Assembly (NCBI RefSeq): GCF_048773025.1
Contig: NC_133541.1
Location: forward strand, 17,619,412 to 17,683,411
Direction: 5' to 3'
DNA: 64,000 bases
Source of the DNA: Camelus bactrianus
Lineage: Eukaryota; Chordata; Mammalia; Artiodactyla; Camelidae
Every line of letters starts with the position of its first letter. Position 1 is the stretch's first letter. Below the pieces are notes generated by a model. That model ran no database searches. It had not been told where the DNA came from and saw only the letters and a list, made by a program, of their open reading frames with translations. Made by a program: the position numbers and the translations under genes. Positions 12,485-25,244 of the stretch are shown piece by piece.

Positions 12485-12715
12485 AAAAATAAATAATAGC
12501 TAACATTTATCGATCCCACACGACATGACAAGATCTGCACAGAGTACTTAATAAATATAGTTTGAGCTTCATTACAAAGCTATAAAATATGTTATGGAAG
12601 CCTTTACTTTGCAAGCAAACAGTTAAGAAAATTAAGCACTTTCCCAAGGAAATCTAATTCTTACTAACTGGGTAGTAATTCAAACTCAGACACAGTGCAA
12701 GTGTCCTTCAAGTAA
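12485..12715 (+). mobile_element. MIR SINE fragment
   Basis: Long MIR match in sense order: AATAGCTAACATTTATCGA at the left, a degraded middle, then AAATTAAGCACTTTCCCAAG and GGTAGTAATTCAAACTCAGA. Covers most of the MIR body, including the conserved core. Confidence 0.72.
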
Positions 12716-12775
12716 CTATTTTATACACATTTTACCATTTTGAAGTGGTTTTCGAAATTCAAAACGGTAACAAAT

Positions 12776-13264
12776 TGATGGAGCTCATGGCAGTTTGCCT
12801 TAGAATGTGCCACTCTGGCAAGTGGGTCATTTTGAGCTGAAGATGATTAAGGTACAACAGGCTCAAGAAGAACTTTTAATCTCCTCTTATGGCCTAAGAG
12901 CATTTAGAGAGGGAGTTCCTACCAGGAATAGAGTTACTACCAAAGATGACTTTTTTAACATAAGACTTCTCTGTATAGCATGGCAAATACTTGTTTACAA
13001 AACATTTGCTTTTCCCATCTTCCTGTGAATTGTCTTCCTAGTCTTTGAAGTCTCAGACCCTTACCCCCTTCTCCTTATCTCAGGATGGTGTGTAAACCTC
13101 AATTGCTTGACTGTCTGATAGCCACTCATGTCTATGTGGGCTCTCCTACGTACAAAACTAAACTTGCTTTTTTTTTCTTTTTTTCTGGTTTATGTCAATT
13201 TAATTATTAGGCCAGCCAAAAAACCTTAAAATGGGAAGAAAAAAAAAAGTTTTCTTCCCCTACA
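12776..13264 (+). mobile_element. Solo LTR of an old endogenous retrovirus, ERVL-like
   Basis: About 489 bp beginning TGATGGAGCTCATGGCAG and ending CCCCTACA. Internal phrases (AAGTGGGTCATTTTGAGC, GGGAGTTCCTACCAGGAA, TCAGGATGGTGTGTAAACC, CAATTTAATTATTAGGCCAG) form a block I recognise as a repeated mammalian LTR, though I am unsure of the exact subfamily (ERVL or ERV1). No convincing target duplication and no internal region adjoin it, so it is a fossil solo LTR and fairly old. Confidence 0.6.
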
Positions 13265-13789
13265 GAGTTGGAGCATGAGGGTTAAAATTCAGAGTATAGT
13301 CTTTTAAATCCAAAGAGGAACTTAAATAATATGCATTTTTGCTCTCTTGTAAAGGAAACTGCTTTCTTGACTAGACTAAGCATTCTGTAAGTTCTGAGTC
13401 TTTCTGGTCACAAATTGTTTCTCATGTATATAAATAGGTCTAGTCCCAGTATATCACCTTTTAGATGACAAATTTTCAATAAGCGCTTATCAAAAGGACC
13501 ACAGAATTAGAGATGCACCAGAAACAACTCCACAAATATTTATAGAGCTATTCAGAATATATAATCTATATGGAATGTTAAAACTTGTTGAAACACAGAC
13601 ACTGTACATAGAATTTGGGAAAGTGGTTAGAAAGGAAAAAGAAAAGGCAAAGTCAAATCAGAGGACAGTTTTTCCCTCAAACCATTATAGGCTGGGTGTC
13701 TCGGAGTCTCATGTTCACAAGAAACTTTTCTTCACACATTTCTTCGACTTTTCTCTACGTACACACTTTTATCTACATCTAATATGTGA

Positions 13790-14130
13790 CCCCAAACCCA
13801 CAGATTTCCTCCTCCCATTTCAGTTTTCTCTCTAGCCTTTAATTGACTTCAATATTCATTGACTTACTCGGTATTTCCCCTTTGGGTGTATCCCAGGAAT
13901 ATTAAATAAAACTATGTCAAAAAAAAATCATCATCTTACTCCTGAAATGATCTTTTATATATATTCTTCTCAGTTAAATAGGAAATTCATCAACGGAACC
14001 TAGCTGAATGCTTTCCACTCATGTTCCCTGCAACCTGTCATTATGTGAGTCACACAGTATCATAGATTGCACATGTCATTTAACACAGGATCTTTCATCA
14101 AATCTTATTCACATCCCCAACTCCATCACC
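13790..14130 (+). mobile_element. L2 LINE fragment
   Basis: In the plus direction, phrases line up with the L2 ORF2 3' part: CTAGCCTTTAATTGACTTC, TATCCCAGGAATATTAAATA (consensus CACAGGCATCTCAAACTCA), AACTATGTCAAAA and CTTACTCCTGAAATGATCTT, then TTCACATCCCCAACTCCATC. Coding capacity is lost. Confidence 0.5.
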
Positions 14131-14279
14131 CAACTTAAAATTACATACTTCACAACTAAGATATTTATTTTTTGTGATTTTTATTGTTTAAAGTATATTA
14201 ATATTTGTCTCTTAACCCCAGCTTCTTTTCTTCCTCTCTACCAAAATTTTCAGATGCTAGAGCAGTTAGTAATTTTTTG

Positions 14280-15120
14280 AGGGAAAAATGTGGCAACATT
14301 GTCATTGTTTTAGAAAAATAATTCAGCTTTGTAATTGCTTTATATTAAATTATATACGGCTTGTGTTCTAATGCAGAGAGAAGGCATCACATCTTAGCCC
14401 AAGGGTGGGCAATGATTATTCCTATAATTAGAACTAAAATGGTATGGAGTCCTCTTAAGCACACCCATTTGCATGTACAACTACACGTATAAATACAAGT
14501 ATGTACAAGTACATATTATACTTTCTAAACCTGTGAAAATATAGGAAAGTTCATTTTTAATTCAATGTAAATATTAACATCAGTTATATCTTTTAATTAT
14601 AATTTCCTTAACAAATAATTTTATTTTTTCTTATTTAAGAGAAAACCAACAATGACAGGCTAGAGACCTTGAATCTTAATTCCATCAGTTAGTCATCGTA
14701 AGAAAACAATTTTCACTATTAAATCTCCAGAAATGGAATACTTTCTACTTAGGAAACATTTGAAACATAAATCCTTTTCTCTCCAAGTGTTACAATGAAT
14801 TGTTAATCTAATGAATCATATACAAAACCTATTTGAAATCATTTCTACCTAAATTAAATACATCAACTTTCCAAAAGTTTGAAATAAGTTTCATCTAGTT
14901 AGATTTAGCACAACAAAGGTAATATGATAATTGATTTACTCAAGTCAATCTATAAACAAATACCAGAAATTCATGAATAAAATGGATTTTCTCTATTATT
15001 TTAAAGTTATCTTTGATTATAATGTTATTCAATGTAAAATAATTTTTCAGTTGAGACACAAAGTCTGGTCTGACTGAGCAGCCACATTTCAAGTGTTATT
15101 CCCCCAAATCAGAATATATT
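14280..15120. other. AT-rich DNA, nothing assigned
   Basis: No gene or confident repeat recognised in this 840-bp stretch. Confidence 0.4.
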
Positions 15121-15124
15121 ATAA

Positions 15125-15263
15125 CAAAACTAGATGGATGTTAGCTAGACTTATTGTGATTATTTCACAATATATACATATATTGAATTATTATGTTGTA
15201 TATCTGGAACTAATGTAATATTATACATCAATTATAACTCAATTTACAAAAAAAAAAAAAGGT
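15125..15263 (+). mobile_element. L1 3' end with poly-A tail
   Basis: Plus-strand phrase order TATTATGTTGTATATCTGGA, ACTAATGTAATATTATACAT and CAATTATAACTCAATTTAC followed by about 13 A is the 3' end of a mammalian L1 of L1MA/L1PB type. The copy is heavily 5'-truncated. Confidence 0.78.
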
Positions 15264-15298
15264 CACAGATAAGTCACATGGGGATTTCCCAAATTGTT

Positions 15299-15320
15299 TG
15301 TGTGTGTGTGTGTGTGTGTG
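15299..15320. repeat. (TG)11 microsatellite
   Basis: Eleven uninterrupted TG units. Confidence 0.95.
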
Positions 15321-15344
15321 TTGTAGAGAAAACACTATCTAGGG

Positions 15345-15485
15345 TTGTCTTCAATTCTCTAAACGCCAGTTTCCTCAAAGGAGCATAGTGGTGCCTACTT
15401 GGAAGGTTATTGCGAAAATTAAATGAGATAATGCTGAAAGCACTCAGCACAGGGCCTGGTGCACAATAAATGGTTAATAAATATA
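15345..15485 (+). mobile_element. MIR SINE fragment, 3' half
   Basis: CGCCAGTTTCCTCAAAGG, GGTGCCTACTTGGAAGGTTA, AATTAAATGAGATAATGC and CACTCAGCACAGGGCCTGG lie in MIR order, ending at the AATAAATGGTTAATAAAT tail. One of the better MIR copies in the window. Confidence 0.85.
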
Positions 15486-15489
15486 ACTA

Positions 15490-16530
15490 GTAATACTCCC
15501 AAAATAGACATTTTTAACACAAACAAAGCATAGAGGAAAGGCATTTTTAAATTAAACAATCACAGCATTGTAGCTCCCCTATCTGACAGTTACACTGGCT
15601 ATTACAAGAGTGCTGCACAGGAAGAAGGAGCCAAGGTAAGAAACATCAAAACATGGCAAAGTTCTCCTCCTGCACCCTTGGACCAGGGAGAATGGATTAA
15701 ATGACCAATGGTAGATTGGAAAATCTGGCTTTGGCAAAATGTTGAAAATATTACAGAAGAAGAGCAAACTGTTAGGAATCAAAAACTTCCAGCAAATTTA
15801 ACAGGAGCACTGTCTGACGAGATGCCCCCTGCCATTTATTTGACTGCATATCCAAACAGAAAGATTCAAAGTAGACTATAGCTCAGTCATTAATTTAAAA
15901 ACAGGAAATCAAATAAAAATATCACACTAAATTAAAAGCATGTTCTTGTAGAATTTTATAATGGAGGGGCCTGAAATATAAATATAATTGAAATTTCTAA
16001 ATTATTTTGGAGAATTCTATGATAGAAGTCATGTTGCTAAGAACCCCCACTGAAGAAAAAGAAGGAGAAGGAGAAAGGGATGGGGGTGGAAGTGTAGGAA
16101 GAAGAACGAAAAGGCAAAAGAAGAAAGAAGGAAAGAAAAATAATAAATGTTCTATGGTTACAAAGTTTAGGAAAATAATTTTTAGTTAAGATGTTTTCCA
16201 AGATTTGTAATACCCCAGAGTTCAATATAACCAAGGTGCCAATATGTTTTACCTTAAATATACCCAAGATTCCAATTAGTTTTAGCACACAGGAATTTAT
16301 CTTTGTCAAATCTATCTTTTCCAAACACGTTGGAACATAAAAATCATATTTTTTGTCATAAAGATTATTCAATGGACCACTTGTTTGGGACTGATTATAG
16401 CTTAATCCCTAGATCATTTGTTTGTTATCCCATAAATTTTTTAAGAGTAGTAAGATCTCTTTGAATCTTTAGTAACTAGCAGAATGCATGGCAAATTAGC
16501 TGTACTTTTCTTCACCTAGAAATCTCTTAA
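15490..16530. other. AT-rich DNA with a purine-rich tract
   Basis: No gene recognised. Between about 16050 and 16140 the plus strand is almost pure A/G (GAAGGAG-type units). The open frames crossing it (16007-16189 plus, 16037-16372 minus) owe their length to this simple sequence. Confidence 0.45.
16050..16140. repeat. GA-rich purine tract
   Basis: Degenerate GAA/GGA simple sequence, almost free of pyrimidines on the plus strand. Such tracts can adopt triplex structure, but nothing here shows a function. Confidence 0.75.
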
Positions 16531-16534
16531 CATT

Positions 16535-16820
16535 TATTTTAAGCTAAATTCACAGATCACTTCCTCCAGGAAGATTTTCAAGACCATCAGGACCTGGTCA
16601 AGTTTCCTGTCTCACATGCTTTCACTAAACTTTTTACTTTATTTCTAAAGCCCCTCTCACAATTTTAACTAGACAATTAATTATGGTATCATTAGCATCA
16701 TCTTTCCCTGCAGAATGAGAAGAGGTACTAATTCTGGCTTAATAATCACTGTATCCATAGAACCTAGTACAGTCCACAGCGTTTGACAGATGCTTAATAA
16801 GAAACTGTTACTGATTGAAA
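16535..16820 (+). mobile_element. L2 LINE 3' end
   Basis: Sense L2 order: CACTTCCTCCAGGAAGATTT, CTTTATTTCTAAAGCCCC, TCACAATTTTAACTAGACA, then the tail phrases CATAGAACCTAGTACAGTCC and GACAGATGCTTAATAAG. Confidence 0.75.
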
Positions 16821-16949
16821 GAAGACACTGATGCCTGGAGAAGTGATGCGACTATCTCCAAAAGAACAAGTTAAAGAGGGACAAGTATAAGCAAGAGCCC
16901 AGATCTAAAACACAGCTCACAATTCTTTCTTCTGGACTTAACATTTTTC

Positions 16950-17140
16950 AATATGGTGGCCACAAGCACTTTTGCCTATTTTAATTTGAATTTAAATCAA
17001 ATTAAATATAATTAAAAATTTAGGGACTTAAACTTGACCCATTTTGAATACTCAATGTCTTAAGTGACCAATGGATAACATACTGGAGAGTGCAGAAGAA
17101 TTTTTCCATCTTTGCAGAAAGTTCTGATGGACAGCATTGC
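16950..17140 (-). mobile_element. MER1-like hAT-Charlie DNA transposon remnant
   Basis: Read on the plus strand: AATATGGTGGCCACAAGCAC, an AT-rich middle (AATTTAAATCAAATTAAAT), TACTCAATGTCTTAAGTG and then TTTGCAGAAAGTTCTGATGG, ACAGCATTGCT. This is the reverse of the MER1 consensus as I recall it. Non-autonomous and ancient. Confidence 0.65.
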
Positions 17141-17144
17141 TCTT

Positions 17145-19125
17145 ACGTGACCCTATCAAAAAAGTGTGATTAGTTTTCTGAGAAAACTTAAATACTAATT
17201 ATATCTACTGCAATACTATACCTAGCTTGGAATTCCTTATTCTTAAAGAGTTATTATTTTTTTAAATCCACAAAAAAATCCAAAATTCAACTTGAGAAGT
17301 AAATTAAATTTAATAGTACTAATATGCAGCTTAAAATAATAGAAACATAGCAATGCAAAAATAACCAATGAGCCTCTGACTTATCTATGCTGATGACAGA
17401 GAATAAGAAATTAGGTTCATTTTAACAGGAGAAATTTAATTAAGACATATAATTTGACATTGCTTATGTCTACAAAGCACAGTGTAAATTGAGGATCAGG
17501 TTAATTTGATCATCCTGGATAAACCAAATAAAGGGAAAGGATAAAAAAAAATGCATTATGATCTTAATATTAATCTGGGATACATAAATTAACTCCACTA
17601 TCTGGTTAATACAAGCAATTATTAAAATTGGTAGAGTTAAAGCCAAAGATGTTAGGACAAATGTTAAAAATGTTGATTGTAAGTTTCTTCAACATTTGAC
17701 TAGCTCATCAAGTCTTAAAAACATGTTACCTTCTCTGAAAGAAACGTGTGCATAACATTTCCTTCACCTGCATTATTGGTAACACATACTTTTTGTATAT
17801 ACAATATAAGTGACAAGGTATATTATACAGAAATAAAAACTGACCCATTACTTTGGCAAAAAAAACCCAAAACACATAAATAACAGGAAAATGTTACCTT
17901 CTACATTTTAAGAAAATATACTTATTCTGCTTTAAGAAAATGTTTATGAAATTCTAAATCATTACACAACATTTTAAAATAATTAATATAAAATGATTTA
18001 ATGGGTAGAAATGGGTTAATTTTATTTAAGAATTAATTCAGGGTAAAAAAACAATGAACGATCAATTGCATCAATTTCTACGTTACCAAATTAAGAATAT
18101 TTTTTAACATTTCAAAACTGAAAACTGCTGAGCTCAATGGATGCGATATAGACATTTTATCTTTTGAAATACTAGGGCATCCTTACAAAAATATATCTCA
18201 GGGACACCTAATCCTGATCGTGTTTAGAGTGTGCTGTACTTGGGAATTGGCCTTGGAATCTCCTGCTCAGAAAATAAACACTCGGAAAATCTTGGGTGAT
18301 TACCATTTGCACATCAAATAAGCATGCAGGAAGACAGGTATTCTCCAAAAGTATTAGAGGTGGTGAGCAGGATATTAAAATCCCAAATGAAAAAGTCAAA
18401 AGTTAGGTTTTCAAAAGAATTTGTTCGTTCCTAAATATAATCTGAATTAGGGAGTATAATCTTGGGTGTTTAGGGAGTTTGAAAATTCTGAATTCTGTTT
18501 ATTAATGAACATGTGCTGATGTGATAGGGAGCTCTCTGAAGACAACTAATTTCTTGCATTCTTATCTTATATACATTTATACTTATAACTGTCACCATTG
18601 AGACACCAGTAAAATAATAATTATTAATACTGTTGTCACCATTATAGTATCAGTGAGCACCAACTCTGCTCAGAAGTAAAACCTGTATCAGATAGAAGAG
18701 GAATTTTAATCTGATATTCACCTTTATGAGCATAAAAGTGGGCTCTTAAAAATAAATTAGTATATAGGAAAGTGGTAGAGGATATATAGAAGGGTGTGCC
18801 ATCAAAGTATGTGTGGCATGGCTCAGAAAGAAAGTTTAAAAGTTTGTTCATGTGGATTTTTTCAGATTGTTCAGTTTGAAAAAAAAAAAGCCTCACATAG
18901 AGGTAGGAACTAAATTGTTCCTTGAACTATAGTAAATGAGAAACTCAAAGTATGAATTAATGTGCAAGATGGTGCTTGTCTGATACAGATTTACTGGCTG
19001 TTAATGCAAGATTCTTGAATAGATATTGTTCAATATTAATTACAAAAGCCACAGTTTCTTTAAAATTAGGCCTTGTTATCCTTTTGAACCTCTTCCACCA
19101 TCCCAGTCAACTCTAGCCTATAAGG
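17145..19125. other. AT-rich DNA, nothing assigned
   Basis: About 2 kb without a recognised gene or confident repeat. Open frames 18208-18399 and 18642-18896 (both minus) show no domain or signal I recognise. Confidence 0.4.
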
Positions 19126-19126
19126 T

Positions 19127-19604
19127 TGTATTAGCTTCCCATTGCTGCTATAACAAACTACCACCAACAGTGTGTGCAAAACAACACAAATTTTTTATCT
19201 TACAGTTCCGGATGTCAGAATTTCAAAATTAGTTTCACTGATGACAATCAACGTGTCAGCAGAACTGTGTTCCTTCTGGAGGCTCTAGGAGCAAATTCTC
19301 TTGCTTGAATTTTTCCGATTTCTACAAAGACTGACCCCATTCCTTGATTTGTGTCCCTGCTTCACTCTAACTTTTGTTTCTATCTTCACACAACCTTCTC
19401 TGACTTTAACTCTTTACCTCTCTCTTATTAGAACATTTATGATTATACTGGGTCAACTCAGACACTTCAGGATAATCTCCCCAACTCAAGGTCCTTAAAT
19501 TAATCACATCTGCAAAGTCCCTTTTGCCATGGAAGGTAAAATATTCACAGGTTATGGGGATTAGGACATGGACATTTGGAGGAGAGCACTATTAAGCCTA
19601 CTTA
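19127..19604 (-). mobile_element. MLT1-type MaLR solo LTR (ERVL-MaLR fossil)
   Basis: The plus strand starts TGTATTAGCTTCCCATTGCT and continues GCTATAACAAACTACCACC, CTTCTGGAGGCTCTAGGAGC, AGGATAATCTCCCCAACTC and TCACATCTGCAAAGTCCC, which is the reverse of the MLT1 LTR. About 480 bp, no internal region next to it. The family spread before or around the placental radiation, so this is an old fossil. Confidence 0.8.
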
Positions 19605-21013
19605 AAAAGGTACCTTAGAAAAATAGTTTTAATTTTGATGGGTACAACTATTAGTATGCAAGCCCTGATAAGCAGAGCACAGGCTGGATTTCAGCTGGTA
19701 ATTCACTCCCTTGGTTGCATGCTTTTTTGCAGGACAGAAAGATCACAACCATGTATGGTGGGTCTACTATTCACCATACACGATTTGATAATATCTGTTA
19801 TCTGCTCCAAAACATACCTGTAAATACTTGTGAATATGTACATGTATATTTACTTATTCTGCTTTTGCTTTTTCATGCTCTGTTGAAAGGTAACTGATAG
19901 CAACTCCCTTGCTGGAAAGCTCGTTTTAAAGCTAGTAGGCTGATACATTTGTATATAAGTTCGAGAAATTAACTTGTGTATTGATAGCATTTTATGTACA
20001 CCAGATGTGCAAGTGGCAGAATGAGAGGTGTGTGCTGATACATGGGATGTCAGGTGCTTGAAAATCTATGAAGTTACTTAAAAATATTTTTACATTATTC
20101 TAATAATTTAATGCTGAATTTTGGTCGCATTAACCTAAACCTGTTCAACTGCTTTAATTTGTGATATGTCCCCCTTATTTAATCATTCCAACTGAACATT
20201 CATTGGATTAACACATTTTTTACTTTCCTCCATTTATTATAAGCACATACAAAATTGTTAGTAAAATCATAAATACAGGTATATTATTTATGTTTCATCA
20301 TTTTTATACTAATATAACCCATAATGAGAAAGAAAGAAGAATTCAGAGGCATAGAAACAATATCCAGATGTCAAGATGAAAACGTTGATGTCTACCACTG
20401 CTTTAATAAAAAGAAATGGTTTCAAATATTTGTGTTTTTTTAAATATTTCAATTCACTATTTGATACCTCAGAATACTATCAGCAGCTTAGTTCAAGTGA
20501 TGATGCCTACCACCTAATTTAACATTCTAAGAAAATCAATTTGTCTCCCATAGTGAATGAAATCACAGCTGCTATGATAAAGGATGATTCACTATAGCTG
20601 TGTTTTCACTCATGAACCCATAATCAAAACCACACTCACAAAAAAGCTTAACCATTTTATATTCTTGCAAAACTTAATTGTGAAAAAACACTTCCTATAA
20701 TAATTACCATTGTGAAAATTGATCTTTTTCATTTTGAGTAATTTGCTCAAAGTTAACACTGTTAATTATAGTCAGCAAATCCAGGCTTGTTGAAAAAAAA
20801 AATTACAGTCCTTCAAAAATCAGTAACGTAACTGTCATCTTTTCATTTTTCCTGTGAACGTCTTTCCAGAGAGGACTAGGACAATTTTCTTCTGGTTTAC
20901 TAACTATGATTTCAAACTCAAGTAATTATGTTGTGCTTTCCATGGTTTCAAGTATAATTTTGGTTTTAAAATATCTCCTTACTAAATATTTTATAGCAAA
21001 ATGATTATATAGT

Positions 21014-21033
21014 AAAAAAAAAAAAAAAAAAAA
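21014..21033. repeat. Poly-A run
   Basis: Twenty consecutive A, followed by a second run of about 12 at 21048-21059. No retroposon body could be recognised upstream. Confidence 0.9.
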
Positions 21034-22729
21034 GCAATTCAAACACCAAAAAAAAAAAAGGAATGATGAATTATTGCTTTCAGCAATTTAGTACTACCAG
21101 CATTTCACTGTGCACATTTTTTTAAGAATGGAACTACTATAAAAAGTAGGGTCTGAAGTTTTAGTCAGCATGAGTTTGAGAATGACTGTGATATTTAACA
21201 CAGAAATATTTTTATTTACAGTTGTCAGTTGGTGATAAAAGTTTAAATATTTAGTTTATGACTGCAGAAGAAGGAAATGTAAGAGCTCTTCTCTCTCAGG
21301 AGGTCAAAAAATAACAGTAGTTGTTCAGTGATACTTAGTGACAGACTAAATGGCTGTATTTAAAATGCCACTTGGTTCTTCTCATAGTGTGCTATTCATG
21401 ATTATATTATCTTCATTCATTAAATTATATAAGACCGAGTAGAGAAAATAGCTCGGGTATATGACAGAAAGGGACAACAATAATCTATAATGTTACTACC
21501 TTTTAGCACCGGTTTTGCTGACTTTTCCTTCTTCTCACACGTTTCCACTCTGACCCTCTTCACTTTTTGCTGTCTTTTCCTTTTATGTTTTTGCATATTA
21601 ATAGGCACTATTAATAGCACGAGGCACCGATCTGAGTCTGAGTGTCCTGTATTTATGTGTTAATATGACCCTAGATACTTTGTGGAATCTCCCTGCTTTT
21701 TGCTTTGTTAATACTGCTGTGCTAAGGCTGAGGTGACTCAGTATAAGACTCCATCTGTGGCTGTGCGCTGGGAGGGCAGGTTGTGAGGGTAATGCACAGT
21801 AAACCAGTACATCAGGAATCTTGACAATGGACGCGGAGCCCCCAAGGATTTATCAGAGATTATCCTTGACTGACTGGAATTGGGTGAGGGGAACTGAAGA
21901 GAAAGAGCATTCCACACAAAGTTCAAGGAGTCCTCCTGGTTCCAAACTTGGGTATTTATGACATAACTGAAACAAATCTAACCATTTAGTAGAAAAGTTC
22001 AATGACAGATAACATCTACGCGTACCTACAGGATCAACCTTCTAATTTGAAACAGAAGTTTAACTAAGAATGATCTTTCAATTTCAAATGATTTTCTTCT
22101 GATTTGTTTCCTACTCATTGACCTTCTATTCCAACACAAAAATTTCACTCGGCCATACATTTATGAATCACCTTGCAGAGAACTTGAAAGCAACTTCGGC
22201 AGTTTATAACTAATTGTTTAAGTCTAAGTACTAGGATGTCATATGCAAAATGAGCAGAATGACTTGTTAAATTCTAAAACCATCATGCAAACAAAAAGCA
22301 GCATACCAATCTTGAGTGAGAGTTGATGCTTAAGAAGTCTCAGATGACAACTGTCAAATAAATGGCATATTCTGAATGTAAGCTTTTAAAGTAGCCTTGG
22401 GGGTTTTATTAATCCATTCAATTTCCATAACACAGACCAGAAAATGTAAAGTAATTTTGATTTCATGCATGCATTTGATTTAAAATGTATTCTCCAGTTG
22501 TCACAATTGATGATATGAATACATTGGAGTAAAGCAAAATTGTATTCCTCCCTCTTAGGTTGTATGCATCAATCAATGGCTCCAAAAAAAAAAAAAATGT
22601 GACCTTGACCCACAAACACAAATTAAGTTGATATTAACTATAAACTGAGGGGTTTAAAATGATTACATTCCAAGTCTGTTTTTGGTCCTAAAGGTTTTAA
22701 GTTTTCTGAAATAACAATCTTTTTCTTAC

Positions 22730-22732
<3 letters not shown>

Positions 22733-22763
<31 letters not shown>
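22733..22763. repeat. (AC)n microsatellite
   Basis: About 15 perfect AC units, followed by an imperfect TGTGTATATA-rich stretch to about 22840. Confidence 0.95.
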
Positions 22764-22765
<2 letters not shown>

Positions 22766-23140
22766 TGTGTGTATATATAGACATGTATACACATATGTTT
22801 ATTCATACACATGTATATGTGTATGCTTGTATATGTTTGTGTTTTAAATGCAAACCAGGATTCTGACACATAAAAAGAGGATGTAAGGTCTCAATAATAT
22901 CAAGAAAATTTAGAAGAACAATGATGGAATTGAATTGTTATCACTTTCAAAGCAAATTAGGATCTATAAGAGACTAAACTGGTGATTGGCAATGGGGATT
23001 TTTTCATTAAAATAACCATTTAAAATCATACAACTCCTAAAATGAAAAATAACATGGATTAGTTACTTTATCTTAAATTTAGTTCATTTTTGAATGTCAC
23101 TGATATACAAATATGATTTCTGGGTAGTTATTTGCTGTGA

Positions 23141-23142
<2 letters not shown>

Positions 23143-23180
<38 letters not shown>
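23143..23180. repeat. (AC)19 microsatellite
   Basis: Nineteen perfect AC units, the longest uninterrupted dinucleotide tract in the window. Confidence 0.95.
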
Positions 23181-23183
<3 letters not shown>

Positions 23184-25244
23184 TTAGAATATCCTTGCCG
23201 TATACTTTATATCTCCTTTGCTGTCTCCATGTATGAGAACATTAATTTTCACAGGAAAAAATATTTCCGGGACATGTTTTGCTCTGGTTTGTAGTTGTAT
23301 AATTAAGTTTATATTACTCATGCTAAATATGTATTTTTGCCATTAAAACTATATTCTCCTCTAAAGGACTAAATGGTATGAAATAAGGCAACATGTCATT
23401 TTGCTTTGCTCCAAAAGATGCAAAGATCTATCAAAATTGCTGATGCTGTCATGCAGTTTTTAACAATTTTTTCCAGTGAGATTTTAGAAAATATGTTTAC
23501 CTGGTTTGAGAACAGCTTTTAATCTTCAAGTCGAGAAACCGATTTGGGTAAAATGGGAATAAACTCTAATTCTCCAAAGACCCATTTACTTTAGTTGCTT
23601 AACTCAGCAGTTTATTTCAAGATTTTCAAACAGAAATACATTACTGAAAACTAATTCCACTTGAGTATTTCAGGTAATGATTTAAGTAACTATAAATTAA
23701 ATAAACTATTCTTAATATTATCAACGATTTTCTTCCATATGAAAGGAATTTTAAGGGAAGAAAAAGACAACTTAGAAATGTGCCCTGTACTATTTGGGCA
23801 TCATCTGTTATAAGCAGAAATAAAATATATTATCTGAAGAGTAGATACTGCAATAACATTTCTGTAAGAATGCAAGAAATGAAAGTCTTATTTCCTTCTA
23901 TTTTTAAAAGTAGCTCATGTTGTTGACGCTTTCCTAGTTCTCAATACATCGCAAATGTTTTTTTTCTTTTGTAAAATGACAAATAGAAATAATTTTTAAA
24001 AGGAAAAAGTTACATTTTAAGTATTTTACTAATTACTATAATATGTAGACTGTAGTCTCAACAAGGCTTGACTACTTTTTCTTCAAAATTAATATTTAGA
24101 AGTTATATTATCTAAAACAATGAAATAAAAATGTGTAAGTCAGAGATGCTTCTTCTGTCTCTAAGAAGACAACTGGATTAATAAAGTTTTTTAAGTTTAA
24201 AAAAATAAAATAGTTTTAGAAACGAGTAAAGAATTTCATATACATGCTGCAGATATTCTGTGAAATTTCTTTAGATATAGTATAAAATGCAACCAACTGA
24301 TGGCAAACACAAAAACTGTCTGAGAATTCTCTCGAGAATGTTCAGTAAATGAGTAGATATGAACCCTATGAAACACTAACATTCCCAAATAAATGAATAA
24401 GGACTAAAAGTGAGATTGAATCTGGGCTTAATCAATGGGATGAACAAGGTAAACAGAAAGAATACAACCAGAATCCAGCTTTCTTCTCCCCCAACCCTCC
24501 CTGCACATTGTCCAAGTAAGCCTCTTCTGTGGATTCACTCCCTCCTTCCCCTTGGATGAAATCTAAGGTGTGTCCAAGGATTATTGGTCAAGGATTATTA
24601 ATGAAAATTTCTGCTTACTTTAGTCATGAGAAATTTGTTTAGTTCTGTCTATTTTTATAATTAATATATCCAGTTCTGTGTAAAACAAAATGAAAATCAT
24701 AAAAACAATTTTAACTTAAACTTCTTCCTTTCTTCATCCAAATTCCCTAACCACCTCCAAAGATGGAAAAAGGCTGAAAGTTGGAAAGGAGACAATAGGT
24801 GAAGGGCGGAAACTCTACTTTGGCCCTGTCCTGGTGGTTCAGAACTGGTACCCTGTGGGCGTGACTGCTCTTTGAAACTTGCTTTTTAAATCAGCTGGCA
24901 CTGTGTCGTTTCTTCAGTGTCTTCCTCCACTCTAAAATCACCTGCATATCTTACCTGCAGATTCCTCAACACAGACACACATGTCTTTCCGTAGACCAAT
25001 CTATAAATCATTTTTAAGCCTCTTAGCATCTCAGGGTACACTTCTAGCTTCTTTCTACTGACTTCTCCTAGACTTCCTCAAAGAATCTATGATGTCTCTT
25101 TCTCAAGGTTCCTTGTAAAACATTCACTCATTCTTTGTTCTGAGAGATGTTGGACAAGCAGGCAATCCCCACTCAAGCAACCTCTACGTACTCTGTATGT
25201 ATGTGAATGGAAAAATACGGCAAACCATATCAGTAAACAAAAAA

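Larger units (their letters stand above)
19610..25240. other. Repeat-poor AT-rich interval
   Basis: About 5.6 kb in which I recognise only microsatellites and poly-A runs. A slightly GC-richer part lies at about 21720-21950 and contains an AP-1-type palindromic site, TGACTCA at 21733-21739. The low repeat load could mean either conserved regulatory DNA or very old decayed repeats; sequence from one species cannot separate these. Confidence 0.4.

Noticed and set aside
23094-23294. Small frame including a His-Thr repeat
   Set aside because: The repeat is the translated AC microsatellite.
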